The notes below the pieces were generated by a model, which worked only from the letters and a program-made list of their open reading frames with translations, did not search any database and was not told where the DNA came from. A stretch of DNA of 64,000 nt, taken from Candidatus Zhuqueibacterota bacterium (lineage in GTDB: Bacteria; Zhuqueibacterota; Zhuqueibacteria; Residuimicrobiales; Residuimicrobiaceae). Position numbers and translations under genes: made by a program. The stretch lies in NCBI GenBank assembly GCA_963169875.1, contig CAUJEL010000075.1, forward strand, positions 17,899 through 81,898. Direction: 5' to 3'. Shown one piece after another: positions 39,976 to 49,397 of the stretch (positions within the stretch are counted from its first letter, which is position 1; each line of letters starts with the position of its first letter).

Positions 39976-41514
39976 TCAGCGGCGTTTTTTGCGGAACTGG
40001 CGCTGTCGTTCCGTGCCGATGGGTTGCTGCAGCAAGCGGTCGACGTTGGCGCTGCTGCCGCCACTGTGCTGACGCGCCTTGTCGCGGATTTTTTCGACAT
40101 AGGCCTCCAGGGGGATGGGCAGCGGCAGGTCCGGCAGCAGGAGGTCGTCCTCCTCCCGGGTGAGATCGGTGATGAGGCGTTCCGGCAGGTCTTTCAGCGT
40201 CACTGTCCCGCCTTTACAGCGGCGGCAGATGCGGCTGATCCATTTTTCCAGTTCGCGGACGTTGCCGGGCCAGGCGTGGGCGCTCAGTTTGTCGACAATT
40301 TTATCGTCGAGGATGAGGGGGCTGGTCAATTCGTACTTTTTGGCATAGACGCTGAGAAAATACTGTACCAGGCGCGGGATATCCTCGCGCCGCTCCCGCA
40401 GGGGCGGCAGCGTCAGGCACTCATCGAAGCGGTCCTTGAGGTCCTGGGCGAAGATTTCGGCATCATGGATCTCTTTGTTGGTGGCGGCGATGATGCGGGC
40501 GTCACTGCGTTCCACCTCAAAGGCGCCGATGCTGCGGATTTCGCCGTCGTTGATGAAGCGCAGCAGGGCGTTCTGACCGGCCAGGGGCAGATTGCCGATC
40601 TCGTCGAGGAAGAGGATGCGGCCGCGGCACTGACGGATGATGCCCGGGTTATCGTGCGTTGCGCCGGTGAAGGCGCCTTTTTTATAGCCAAAGAGCTCGG
40701 CGGCGATGAGTTCGCGGCTGAAGGCGCCGCAGTCGAAGGTGACCAGCGCCGGGTCGTTTGCGCTGTGATAGAGGCGCCAGATCGCCTCGGCCACGACCTG
40801 TTTGCCGGTGCCGCGCTCGCCGGTGATGAGCACATGGGTGTTGGCGTTTATATCGAGGAGAATCTGCTCTTTGATGTCGCGGATCGACCGCGACTGTCCG
40901 ATGAGTTCGGGGATTTTCTCGTCCAGTTCGGCGCCGTGCACCTGGTCCGAGAGGCGCTGGTTTTCGCGGTGGAGCAGGGTGAGCTGGCGTTTGAGGGCGG
41001 CCGGCGCCTGGATGTGCGGAAAATCGTCGATGGCGAAATGGACCTCGCGGGTGGATTGGCCGCGGCGGCGGGCGTAGCGGGCCTCGAAGGCCTGCACCAG
41101 GCGGGCGTTGGCCAGCACGCCGGCGCGTTCCAGCAGCACCCAGCAGGTGGTCATGGTGGGCGTGCCGGAGGTGATGTTGACCACCTTGGCTGCATCCTGG
41201 AGATGGTGCTGATCGAGAATTTCCAGCACCTGGTCGAGCATGGCGGGATAGACGAGATCGAAATCCACGGGATTGGCGGCGCGCAGCGTCACCACTTCGA
41301 TCTCCGCCTCGGGTTTTTCGGCGGTCATGAAGCGGCTGTTCTGCCGGGCGATGTCAAGATAGTCGGCGCCGGAGTCGTGATGGGTCTGATTGATGAACAA
41401 AAAGACCTGATCGATCTCTTCTTTATATCTGAGAAAAATGTTGGCTGCGGCACCCAGTCCCTCGGGCCGGGGCGCCAGGGTATCGTGGTTGCCGATGAAG
41501 GAAAAATAGACCAT
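39976..41514 (-). CDS. RtcR-like CARF-sigma54-dependent transcriptional activator
   Basis: N-terminal RtcR/CARF-like (VVNITSGTPTMTTCWVLLERAGVLANARLVQ); GERGTGKQ, GAFTGA, LPPLRERREDIPRL. Confidence 0.9.
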   Translation of the reverse strand: MVYFSFIGNHDTLAPRPEGLGAAANIFLRYKEEIDQVFLFINQTHHDSGADYLDIARQNSRFMTAEKPEAEIEVVTLRAANPVDFDLVYPAMLDQVLEILDQHHLQDAAKVVNITSGTPTMTTCWVLLERAGVLANARLVQAFEARYARRRGQSTREVHFAIDDFPHIQAPAALKRQLTLLHRENQRLSDQVHGAELDEKIPELIGQSRSIRDIKEQILLDINANTHVLITGERGTGKQVVAEAIWRLYHSANDPALVTFDCGAFSRELIAAELFGYKKGAFTGATHDNPGIIRQCRGRILFLDEIGNLPLAGQNALLRFINDGEIRSIGAFEVERSDARIIAATNKEIHDAEIFAQDLKDRFDECLTLPPLRERREDIPRLVQYFLSVYAKKYELTSPLILDDKIVDKLSAHAWPGNVRELEKWISRICRRCKGGTVTLKDLPERLITDLTREEDDLLLPDLPLPIPLEAYVEKIRDKARQHSGGSSANVDRLLQQPIGTERQRQFRKKRR

Positions 41515-41640
41515 AGGTTTGTGGGTATCCGCTTAGAGTTTGTTTTAACCGCACTATGAGAAAAAGATCAGGTTGTTGGCCATTCAGAATGATCAATGGC
41601 GATAAGGTACTCCTTGGCAATATCTTTCCAGGAGGAATTA

Positions 41641-41681
41641 TTTAACAGTCACTGTTAGATTATCTAACAGCTGCTGTTAAA
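41641..41681. promoter_or_regulatory. Double dyad operator/UAS upstream of RtcR-like gene
   Basis: TTTAACAGTCACTGTTAGAT T ATCTAACAGCTGCTGTTAAA: two TAACAGnnnCTGTTA dyads forming a 41-bp palindrome. Confidence 0.7.
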
Positions 41682-41803
41682 TTAGTCAGTCGAAAAAATT
41701 AAAAAGACGGTAGCTGAATGATTTTAAGGATTTGGACGAGCAAACAGGATCAACCAGTACTAAATGTCGTACACCTCAAAGGGTTCATCCTTAAGCATAC
41801 TCA

Positions 41804-42322
41804 CTAATAATCATAATTCGTCCAGGCAGCAATTTTTAGAGCTGGGTCATCTCCCTTTACTATCCAGTTACTGTCTGAACAGATAGCACTTCGTTTTTTC
41901 CACTCCGTCCTGCCACTTTTCATCAGCAGCTTCACCCCCCTGAATTTTTCTCCAGTGAAGGGATCGGTATACCGTTCATTGCCCCCTAATACTTTTCCTA
42001 CATAAAAATTATTATTATCGGATCCGTAATAGATTTTTACACCAGTATATATATGTCCACAAGCTTGTGTCCATTTTGTTGATTCATTATTTTTATTTTT
42101 GTTAGTGACTGGTGCGGTAGTTTTCGTACTCGAAGCCTTTTGATTCTCGGTTTCTCCTTGCTTAGTATCAGTAACAATTGGTGTAGAACTTGAACTTTGG
42201 TCACTATGATTTGAATCGGATTTCCGTGAAGATATTAGGCCAATTACCAATAGAGCTCCCATAACATATAGCATTAACTTTGTAGAGTTTGCTGAATTTT
42301 TATTTTTATTTGTTTTAAACAT
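41804..42322 (-). CDS. Hypothetical protein with N-terminal TM segment
   Basis: AT-rich 172-aa ORF, LMLYVMGALLVIGLI TM near N-terminus. Confidence 0.6.
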   Translation of the reverse strand: MFKTNKNKNSANSTKLMLYVMGALLVIGLISSRKSDSNHSDQSSSSTPIVTDTKQGETENQKASSTKTTAPVTNKNKNNESTKWTQACGHIYTGVKIYYGSDNNNFYVGKVLGGNERYTDPFTGEKFRGVKLLMKSGRTEWKKRSAICSDSNWIVKGDDPALKIAAWTNYDY

Positions 42323-42360
42323 GAGTACCTCCCCTGCAAAATAAGAACGCAGATGCTATT

Positions 42361-42392
42361 TGATGAGCCCACCTTGAAGATGGACTACATCT
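42361..42392. repeat. Degenerate copy of palindromic repeat, family C
   Basis: gatgagccca ccttgaaga tggactacatc. Confidence 0.5.
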
Positions 42393-42413
42393 ATGGATTT
42401 GAGATAGGAACCA

Positions 42414-42446
42414 AGGTGTAGTCCACATCAAAGGTGGACTACACCT
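42414..42446. repeat. Palindromic repeat, family C, just downstream of brxL
   Basis: aggtgtagtccac atcaaag gtggactacacct, perfect 13-bp arms. Confidence 0.9.
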
Positions 42447-42451
42447 CACGG

Positions 42452-44509
42452 CTACCTCGCAGTTATTAAACTTTCTGTTTTATAAATATCCACCTTGGTC
42501 TCCAGGCAAGGCCGCAGATCCAGGTCCAGGCTGCCGATGCTGTACCAGTCATCGGGTTTTTGGAAATAATCCAGGCCGCGGCCGATTTTGATCACCCAGC
42601 CCGTATCCAGCGTCACTTCACGATCATGCAGACTGTCGCGGAATGAAAAGGTGAATTTCACGCCGTGTTCCGCCAAGCTTCCCTGGAGGATGAGCAATTT
42701 GGCGCCTATTTCCGCCCGCTGCGCTTCATCGTCAAATCCGGTTATCAGATCGATTTCGTTGACGCGGCTTTTGGTGACAACCAGCTCGCAAAACCGCAAA
42801 AAGTTTTGAATCTGATAGGGCATGCGCACATAGGGATCTTCGACCTTGATCTTTTTGGCGCTTTTGATGTAAGGGGCAAATATGCGGTCGTACGAATAGC
42901 CCTTCTCGCCATAGTAGATGGTATAATGCTGCTCTTTTAATTCCGGATCATTTTCGCTGATAATCGTCAAGGGCACATTCGCATCCGACTCCTCGCCGGT
43001 GTACGTCAAGGGAAGCACCTCTGTGCCGATGTCCAGCTTTTGCCGCACCGGCTCCTGTGTCGCCCTGGCGGATTTTGATTCAGGGCACCAGACCACGATC
43101 TCTTCGCCCTTCCCGTTGATATAGGAAAGGTTGATCTTTTCATATTCCTCATCCGGCTTGCGTTTGTTGAGCTGTTCCTTGACGCGGCGCCGTCCTTCCA
43201 ATGCAAACGCCATGTACTCTTCAAGCTCCGATGTCGTGGGCTCTCCGGATGGATGCAGCAATTTCAGTAGCGCGGCAACTGTCTTGATGACGCCCTTCTC
43301 ATCCCGGCCTTCTACCGAGGCGCCAAATTTGCAGTGACTCTTGACGTAATCATAGCGGTTGCTCTTGGAAAGATGATGAAAAGCCTCGGCGAGATAATCG
43401 GTGATGAAACCATAGGCATCGGTTAGAGAGCTGCTGCTGTTTTTCGGGATTTCCCAGCCGGGCAAATAGTGATAAAAGCGGTCCAGAAGCGCTAGGTCGA
43501 ATTCCCTGGGCAGGCTGACAAACAGATCGTGTTTGGGGGAATGCACCAATTGTTCCACGGAAAAATCGATGTTGCCGACGAATGCGAAACTGGCATTGGC
43601 GATGACTTCGACGCCGCGCGAAAAGCGTCCGTTGGCCATGTAATTTTTCATCACCTCTACGGTGTCAGGATCCTTGAGCCGCACCCGTCCCACTTCATCA
43701 AAGGCAATGGTATCCCAATACCCCACCAGTCCCACCTTGTGTCGGGCATTGTTGTAAAAGAGCGTCGGCGTGCTCGCCTGACTGACCAGTGTAGAGTAGG
43801 GTGAAAATTCGCTGTAGACATAGGATTTGCCGGTGCCGCGTGGACCCAGTTCGATAAAGTTGTAGTTGGACTCCACCAGGGGAAAGAGCCGGGCGAGAAA
43901 ATGAAATTTCAGTCGCTGCGACATCCTGGCGGGTTCGAGGCCGATGGAGCGCATGAGGATGTCGAGCCATTCGTCGCGGGTGAATGCCGCGCGGCCGCTG
44001 GTGAACTCGGCAAAATCGAATCGGGAGAGCTGGATGGGCTTCAGGTCTTCGATATAAAAAGCATAGTCATCTTCATCGATATCGTTGTGCGCGACAACCA
44101 CTTCCGCCCAAATGCCGCCCTCCAGCAGCCGGTCATTATCGCGATAATATTTATCCGGGATAGCGATGCGGCGCGAATTAAAATTCTCCATTTCCGCCCA
44201 GTGGCGCTTCTCGTTTTCCTTATAAGAGACATGCACCTTGTCGATGAATTTGTGCCGCCCTTTTTGCTGCACGGTGGACTGCGCCTTGTTGAATTCATCC
44301 GGGCGCACGTAATTCTTCTCCAACGTTTCGAACACCGCCTGGATACCGGCCTCGATCTCTTCTGCATCATCGCTGGCGCAGTAGCGCGCCAACAGGAACT
44401 CGAGCACGAAGGATGGGACGTTGGTGCCTTTTTTGATCCGGTGCAGCAGGTCCTTGCGAACCACACGCCCGGCGTACTTTTCATTCAGTTTTTCATCTAA
44501 TGGGTCCAT
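42452..44509 (-). CDS. brxL: BrxL AAA+ protein with MIT_C-like C-terminal domain
   Basis: MDPLDEKLNEKYAGRVVRKDL, ELGPRGTGKSYVYSEFSPYS, FDEVGRVRLKDPDTVEVMKNYMANGRFSRG; C-terminus EDPYVRMPYQIQNFLRFCELV...HDREVTLDTGWVIKIGRGLDYFQKP...LDLRPCLETKVDI. Confidence 0.92.
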   Translation of the reverse strand: MDPLDEKLNEKYAGRVVRKDLLHRIKKGTNVPSFVLEFLLARYCASDDAEEIEAGIQAVFETLEKNYVRPDEFNKAQSTVQQKGRHKFIDKVHVSYKENEKRHWAEMENFNSRRIAIPDKYYRDNDRLLEGGIWAEVVVAHNDIDEDDYAFYIEDLKPIQLSRFDFAEFTSGRAAFTRDEWLDILMRSIGLEPARMSQRLKFHFLARLFPLVESNYNFIELGPRGTGKSYVYSEFSPYSTLVSQASTPTLFYNNARHKVGLVGYWDTIAFDEVGRVRLKDPDTVEVMKNYMANGRFSRGVEVIANASFAFVGNIDFSVEQLVHSPKHDLFVSLPREFDLALLDRFYHYLPGWEIPKNSSSSLTDAYGFITDYLAEAFHHLSKSNRYDYVKSHCKFGASVEGRDEKGVIKTVAALLKLLHPSGEPTTSELEEYMAFALEGRRRVKEQLNKRKPDEEYEKINLSYINGKGEEIVVWCPESKSARATQEPVRQKLDIGTEVLPLTYTGEESDANVPLTIISENDPELKEQHYTIYYGEKGYSYDRIFAPYIKSAKKIKVEDPYVRMPYQIQNFLRFCELVVTKSRVNEIDLITGFDDEAQRAEIGAKLLILQGSLAEHGVKFTFSFRDSLHDREVTLDTGWVIKIGRGLDYFQKPDDWYSIGSLDLDLRPCLETKVDIYKTESLITAR

Positions 44510-44512
44510 GTG

Positions 44513-47026
44513 TCAATCCACATAATCGGTTTCCAAATCCAGGGTAGCATAGGTTAATTGGGTCACGGGATCAAAGGCGCGCACCTGAAACGCGCCGTGA
44601 TAGTCTTCCTCCATGCGCAGGGAGATGCGCACGGCTTGTCCGCTCTGCAAGGTGATCCAGTTGGTGTCCGGATTGATGTATTCACTGGCAGCGGCTTCGC
44701 CGACCTGGCGCTGGCCAGCGAAGGCTTCCAGTTGGAACGTCGCTTCACCGCCAAACAGGGAATCACTAAAGATGGAGACTTCAATCATGGGCCGTCGCGT
44801 GGTGATCTTGCGGGAAGTGCCCTTGCGATACTGCAGGGCGATCTCCAGGCGTGGCTTTTCCTCGGCTTTTTTAGTGTCCAGTGAAATCACCAGAACCGGC
44901 AGCAGGGCTTCCTGCAGGGAGAGGCCCCCATGATAGTAGGGTTTTCCCTTTGAAAACGCGGCAAAGGTTTTGGGCACGGCATAGGTCTTGAACGTCCCGC
45001 GTATGCCCGCCTCTTGCGGTGAGAAAGCGGCGACGCCTGCATTGCCGGAGCCCGTGCCTAGCAGAAAGCGCTCCTTGGTGACCGTCCATTCGCCCAGCGG
45101 CTTGGCCGCCACATCTCCCGCGGCCTGCTCGTGCAGCAGAATAAAACCATGATCCGTGACCACGACAGCTTGATCGAATTTATGCTGTTTGACGACATGG
45201 ATCGCTGCGATGAGCTTGCGCAAAAGCAGGGAGATGAATTGCCGCGCCTCGAACGGGCTCATGGTGCCCATGTCGTCAATGTCGGTGGTTTTGATGATCC
45301 ACAGCTGTTTGTGGGGTTCCACTTTGAGGCGGTGGCCTGCCAACAGATCATTCAGATCATTCATCAGACAGCGGTCGCCGTAGATGCTTTGCAGGTATGC
45401 AAACCGATCCGCCGGTGTCCTGATCATGCGGCCGTCGATGCTCGGAATGATGGCGCCCTTTTCAATGGAGATCTCCATTTTGGTCTGAGCGAAGGGCAGC
45501 AGGCTCGCCATGCCCACGGCGGTGATGGTGGGCAATTGGGCACATGCGGATTCCAGGGTGATTTGATATCGGCCCGACAGTTCGTTTTCGAGTTCGGCAG
45601 CCAGTTCATAACGCAGGGCATCCACCATAAAAAAGGCGGTTCGTTTGTTTTCTGACAAGAGCGGGGCGACGATCTTGTCAAATACCTCGCTGTTGCGCAA
45701 GCGGCCGCTGGCGGGCCAGCCCTCTTTCTCGACCGCAGCGATGAAAAGGGACTGCAGCCATTCGGAAGTTTTGGCATAGTTTTGCCGCGCCTGCTGGATC
45801 ACCCCCTCCAGCAAGAGGAGGTCGCCATAGACTTCGATGACAGCCGCTTCCATGTTGCGATAGGCGCGGTCGACAATCCGGAAGCGTGAAATATAAAAGT
45901 AGATCAGCGCATTGGCATCGGGGCGGTTTTTTTGCAGTTCAGGTTCGAGATCATTTGTCAGCGTCAACAACTGCAGCGCCCGTTCCGCAAGGATCCAGAG
46001 CTGTTGCCGTTCGGGGAGATGGCGCACCCATAGCGAACCGCGCCGGTGTGTTATGATCTCTTCGCAAGTTTCAAAGGCCCCAGTGGCGACCGCCTCGCAA
46101 AAGCTATGCAAAAAGGTGCGTTCTTCAAAGGCAAAGGTATCGCGATGACCCAGATTTTTGTACGCCGCCAAGTGCTGTTCCAGCCGCAGCGCGGTGGCCG
46201 TTTCCTCGGCGCGCTGCATGTAGAGCATTTGATGCCGCTCGCTGCCGCGCAAATCTTCACAGACGCGAAAGATGAGGGATTGGGCCGCTTCGTTGGCCCG
46301 GGGGACTTGCTGCAATCCTGTTGGCAGCGCTTCTGGCAGGTCAAAGGCAAATTCACTGAACAGGGTAAAACGCCACAATTCCCGGGCTATTTCATCATAG
46401 CCCCCATCTGCGGGCGTGAAGGAGAACGTGGCAGTACAGAAAGATTTGTATTCGTCGCGCCATCCGGCATCCCGGGTCAATCGCTGCGCCTGTTGCGCAT
46501 CCGGGGAGAGCAGCGCGATGAGAATTTCAGCAGATGATTCGACCTTGAGAAGGCTTTTGATCTTGGGCCAATTTGTGCTGCCTTTGATCAGTTGATTGAT
46601 GGTTGCATAGTCCGGTACTCCTTGTTGAAACAGCTTTTCGAATGGTCCGCGCAGTTCCGGCGCCGCCTGCAGGCACAGGCCAAAAAGCGATTCGCTGTCG
46701 GATTCCGGGAATTCGCCGCCGCCCAGAGCGAAAATTTGGTAGGGATTCTGTTGTTTCTGCTGTTCTGAAACAGGTCTTGGCGCTGGTAAATAGATGATCA
46801 TTCTGTCTTGCTCGTGGTCAGTCTGACCCATCCTGCACCAGAGCGAGAGGGCTTGTTCGCGGCCAGCAATCGTGGATGTGGAGCCGTCGATAAAATGGGT
46901 ATGATCATTGATCAGTCCGGCGGCAATTTCATTGTAGCGGTTGGCGGGATCGTAGATCACCAGCACGGAAGATCTCTGCAACCGTTGTTCAAGGTAATGC
47001 GCGATATAGGTTTCTATTCTCTTCAT
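44513..47026 (-). CDS. pglZ: BREX alkaline-phosphatase-superfamily protein PglZ
   Basis: FMVDALRYELAAELE, VVVTDHGFILLHE, YYHGGLSLQEALLPVLVI. Confidence 0.93.
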   Translation of the reverse strand: MKRIETYIAHYLEQRLQRSSVLVIYDPANRYNEIAAGLINDHTHFIDGSTSTIAGREQALSLWCRMGQTDHEQDRMIIYLPAPRPVSEQQKQQNPYQIFALGGGEFPESDSESLFGLCLQAAPELRGPFEKLFQQGVPDYATINQLIKGSTNWPKIKSLLKVESSAEILIALLSPDAQQAQRLTRDAGWRDEYKSFCTATFSFTPADGGYDEIARELWRFTLFSEFAFDLPEALPTGLQQVPRANEAAQSLIFRVCEDLRGSERHQMLYMQRAEETATALRLEQHLAAYKNLGHRDTFAFEERTFLHSFCEAVATGAFETCEEIITHRRGSLWVRHLPERQQLWILAERALQLLTLTNDLEPELQKNRPDANALIYFYISRFRIVDRAYRNMEAAVIEVYGDLLLLEGVIQQARQNYAKTSEWLQSLFIAAVEKEGWPASGRLRNSEVFDKIVAPLLSENKRTAFFMVDALRYELAAELENELSGRYQITLESACAQLPTITAVGMASLLPFAQTKMEISIEKGAIIPSIDGRMIRTPADRFAYLQSIYGDRCLMNDLNDLLAGHRLKVEPHKQLWIIKTTDIDDMGTMSPFEARQFISLLLRKLIAAIHVVKQHKFDQAVVVTDHGFILLHEQAAGDVAAKPLGEWTVTKERFLLGTGSGNAGVAAFSPQEAGIRGTFKTYAVPKTFAAFSKGKPYYHGGLSLQEALLPVLVISLDTKKAEEKPRLEIALQYRKGTSRKITTRRPMIEVSIFSDSLFGGEATFQLEAFAGQRQVGEAAASEYINPDTNWITLQSGQAVRISLRMEEDYHGAFQVRAFDPVTQLTYATLDLETDYVD

Positions 47027-47143
47027 CCATTGCCACCCAAAAGATTGGAAACAGACAACTTTATCTGCCCTGATTGAGCAGGTTTTTCAAATAGGGCATT
47101 TGTCACTGGCTGATTCTACTGTACTCAATCCGGCGATTAATAA

Positions 47144-47272
47144 TCACAATAACCTGGAGATCAGACGCGAGGAAACCAGCGCACGGGAAATAATCAAATC
47201 CTGCTCGATTTGTTCATTGCTGTTCCAGGGCGCCCGGGCGCGCCAGGCGGTGATATCTGCGCGCGGGATCAC
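47144..47272 (-). pseudogene. Truncated AbiEii-family nucleotidyltransferase toxin (N-terminal 42 codons)
   Basis: GTG start overlapping AbiEi stop (GTGA): VIPRADITAWRARAPWNSNEQIEQDLIISRALVSSRLISRLL*, resembling the AbiEii N-terminus. Confidence 0.7.
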
Positions 47273-48078
47273 GACTCAGCCTCGCCACTATGGTTTTCAA
47301 TGATCATCCAGCGGTTCGCAGAGGAAAACCCAGTTTTGATTTTGTTGGGCTCCATTGGAAAACGATGACGAATGCGCATCTGTAACCGGCCGTGGATAGC
47401 ATCTGCCAGATCCCGTTTTCCAAGAATATTTTCGAGAATATAACCGAGCCGCTGCCACGATGCCAGCGCCGATTTTTCGATTGCGAGGTCAGCCAGAAGC
47501 TGTGGATTGAGCCCTTCGGCCAATTCTTCAAGGACGGAGATACAACGGACCAGTCCACCGAGACGCTCATGATAATAGACCAGATCATAGGCTGTCAGTT
47601 CAGGGCTTGAGAGGCGCACCGTACCCGTGTCGGTCTTTTTTTGTATAATACCCTTTTCAGGAAAATCGCTTTTTACAAAAAAATTGATCTGGATGCCTTT
47701 TTTTTTCAAGCTTCGTTTGGCGGGTTTTGGAATGACGATGAAAAATTCTTGCGGCTGCTGATGCGCTGCGCCGTGCATGGCTGCAGCGCTCAACAGCCCG
47801 ACATAGTACGGTTTGTTCAGATGGGACATATAATCGTCCAGAAACAGCAGTGGCGGCATTATCCCTCTGGCAGAATATTCGGGAGGCACGATGAGGTAGA
47901 ATTCGCGTTGCAGCGCCACCAGACGGCCTTTGCGGATCAGCCGATGCAGCGACTTTTTCAGCGCCAACTCGGACTGCTCCAGAGTCTGCGTAACCTCCGG
48001 CCAGGCAAACGTATACCGGCCCATGGATTGCAGCCGCTCGATGTACTCTGACAAATAATTGTACATTTTAGGTGGCAT
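47269..48078 (-). CDS. abiEi: AbiEi-family antitoxin/transcriptional regulator
   Basis: N-terminal wHTH; PEYSARGIMPPLLFLDDYMSHLNKPYYVGLLSAAAMHGAAHQQPQEFFIV. Confidence 0.85.
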   Translation of the reverse strand: MPPKMYNYLSEYIERLQSMGRYTFAWPEVTQTLEQSELALKKSLHRLIRKGRLVALQREFYLIVPPEYSARGIMPPLLFLDDYMSHLNKPYYVGLLSAAAMHGAAHQQPQEFFIVIPKPAKRSLKKKGIQINFFVKSDFPEKGIIQKKTDTGTVRLSSPELTAYDLVYYHERLGGLVRCISVLEELAEGLNPQLLADLAIEKSALASWQRLGYILENILGKRDLADAIHGRLQMRIRHRFPMEPNKIKTGFSSANRWMIIENHSGEAES

Positions 48079-48104
48079 GCCCCTATTGTGTTTTCGTTTT
48101 CTTA

Positions 48105-48125
48105 AAATACCACTTTGTGGTATTT
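48105..48125. promoter_or_regulatory. Putative AbiEi operator
   Basis: aaataccac ttt gtggtattt perfect 9-bp inverted repeat, 27 bp upstream of abiEi start. Confidence 0.55.
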
Positions 48126-48192
48126 ATTGCAAACAAAAACTTGATATAGATGAATATTCCTCACACTGTGGATAAGGTGGGCCACTCCTGAG

Positions 48193-49380
48193 TTATTTTT
48201 GAAAAAGCTTGCGCACTTGTTTGTTGCCTACCAAATCCGAGAGTATGCGGTAATTTCTTCTTTCCCAACGGATGCGTCCGGCGATGATGGCTGGATGAAT
48301 CCGCAAGCGGTCAGCCAGTTTGTTGATTTGATCGCGATCGTCCTTGTGCTCGAATAAATCCCAGATTCTGGCGGGGAGCAGTGCTTCCCGCGCCAGTTCA
48401 TCCGCGGCGCGTTCCTTGTCATCTCCTTCGGCATCCAGATCATCGATAATGCAGTCAACATCATCCTTGTCGATATGCAGCGCTACGTGCGCCAGCTCGT
48501 GGGCGAGGGTGAACCAAAAATTATCCAGGCGATCGTAGCGCAGCGTCAACGCAATGACCGGAGCGCCTTGACGGCTTTTCATCACAGCGCCGTCCAGGTG
48601 CGTTTTGGCGAGATGTTCAAGCACAATGAAATGGATTCCTGCCTTGGCGAGGTATTCCTGCACCAGACAGGGGCCTTCCTGGAGATAACTCAATTTGGCG
48701 ATATCTGTGATGTAGGCCTTGGTGATTTGGCCTTTATGGTATGGCGGCAATTCCGCCTGGCGATCCGCTTCTTTAAGCACCTGGGCTTTCCACGCTATCA
48801 ATGCATGGGCATCGATGGTGCCGTTGGTGCGCACGATCTGACGGCAAAGTGCGCCCTGCAGGACCTGGGTATCAACACCGCGGAAAAATTCTGTCAGCAG
48901 TTCTTCGCCACGGTCCGCGGCCTCTTTTGCGTTGTCTTGGAAGCCCTTCAGCCAGCCGCGGGCTGCCATCTCGCGGATGGGAAAGCGTTCCCAGTTGAGA
49001 TCAGCAATGTCCTGGTCCGGTTCCTCTTCGCTGATCAATACATCAAGGGGGATTTGCAGCGTCTGATGCAGTTTGCGGATCATTTTAAGAGTCAGCGGCT
49101 GCTTGCCGCTGAGCACCTCGGACACTTTGCTTTTGCTGCCGATGAGTGGAATAAGATCTTTTTGTTTCAAGCCCTGTTGATCCATGCGGAATCGGATAGC
49201 GGCCAGCGGATCGGGTTTGTGCAGCGGGAATTCCTGCTCTTCCCAGGTTTCGATGAGAAAGGTCAGCAGCTCCAGTTGATCGCCTTCCGCGCTGCCTGGA
49301 TCTGGATCGAGCACAACGAGACGCCTGGCTTCGTTTAACGCCGCCTCGTAATCCTGATTATTTTTGATGAGCTTTATCAT
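48193..49380 (-). CDS. higA: HigA-like XRE antitoxin fused to ImmA/IrrE-type (M78) Zn-peptidase domain
   Basis: QQGLKQKDLIPLIGSKSKVSEVLSGKQPLTLKMIRKLHQTLQIP HTH; WFTLAHELAHVALHID HExxH. Confidence 0.85.
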   Translation of the reverse strand: MIKLIKNNQDYEAALNEARRLVVLDPDPGSAEGDQLELLTFLIETWEEQEFPLHKPDPLAAIRFRMDQQGLKQKDLIPLIGSKSKVSEVLSGKQPLTLKMIRKLHQTLQIPLDVLISEEEPDQDIADLNWERFPIREMAARGWLKGFQDNAKEAADRGEELLTEFFRGVDTQVLQGALCRQIVRTNGTIDAHALIAWKAQVLKEADRQAELPPYHKGQITKAYITDIAKLSYLQEGPCLVQEYLAKAGIHFIVLEHLAKTHLDGAVMKSRQGAPVIALTLRYDRLDNFWFTLAHELAHVALHIDKDDVDCIIDDLDAEGDDKERAADELAREALLPARIWDLFEHKDDRDQINKLADRLRIHPAIIAGRIRWERRNYRILSDLVGNKQVRKLFQK

Positions 49381-49397
49381 GAGTTTAATAGATTGAT

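Noticed and set aside
41515-41640. sigma54 -24/-12 promoter for the RtcR-like gene (ctggaaagatattgcc, minus strand)
   Set aside because: GG-to-GC spacing is one base short of consensus and the -24 element is poor; not claimed.
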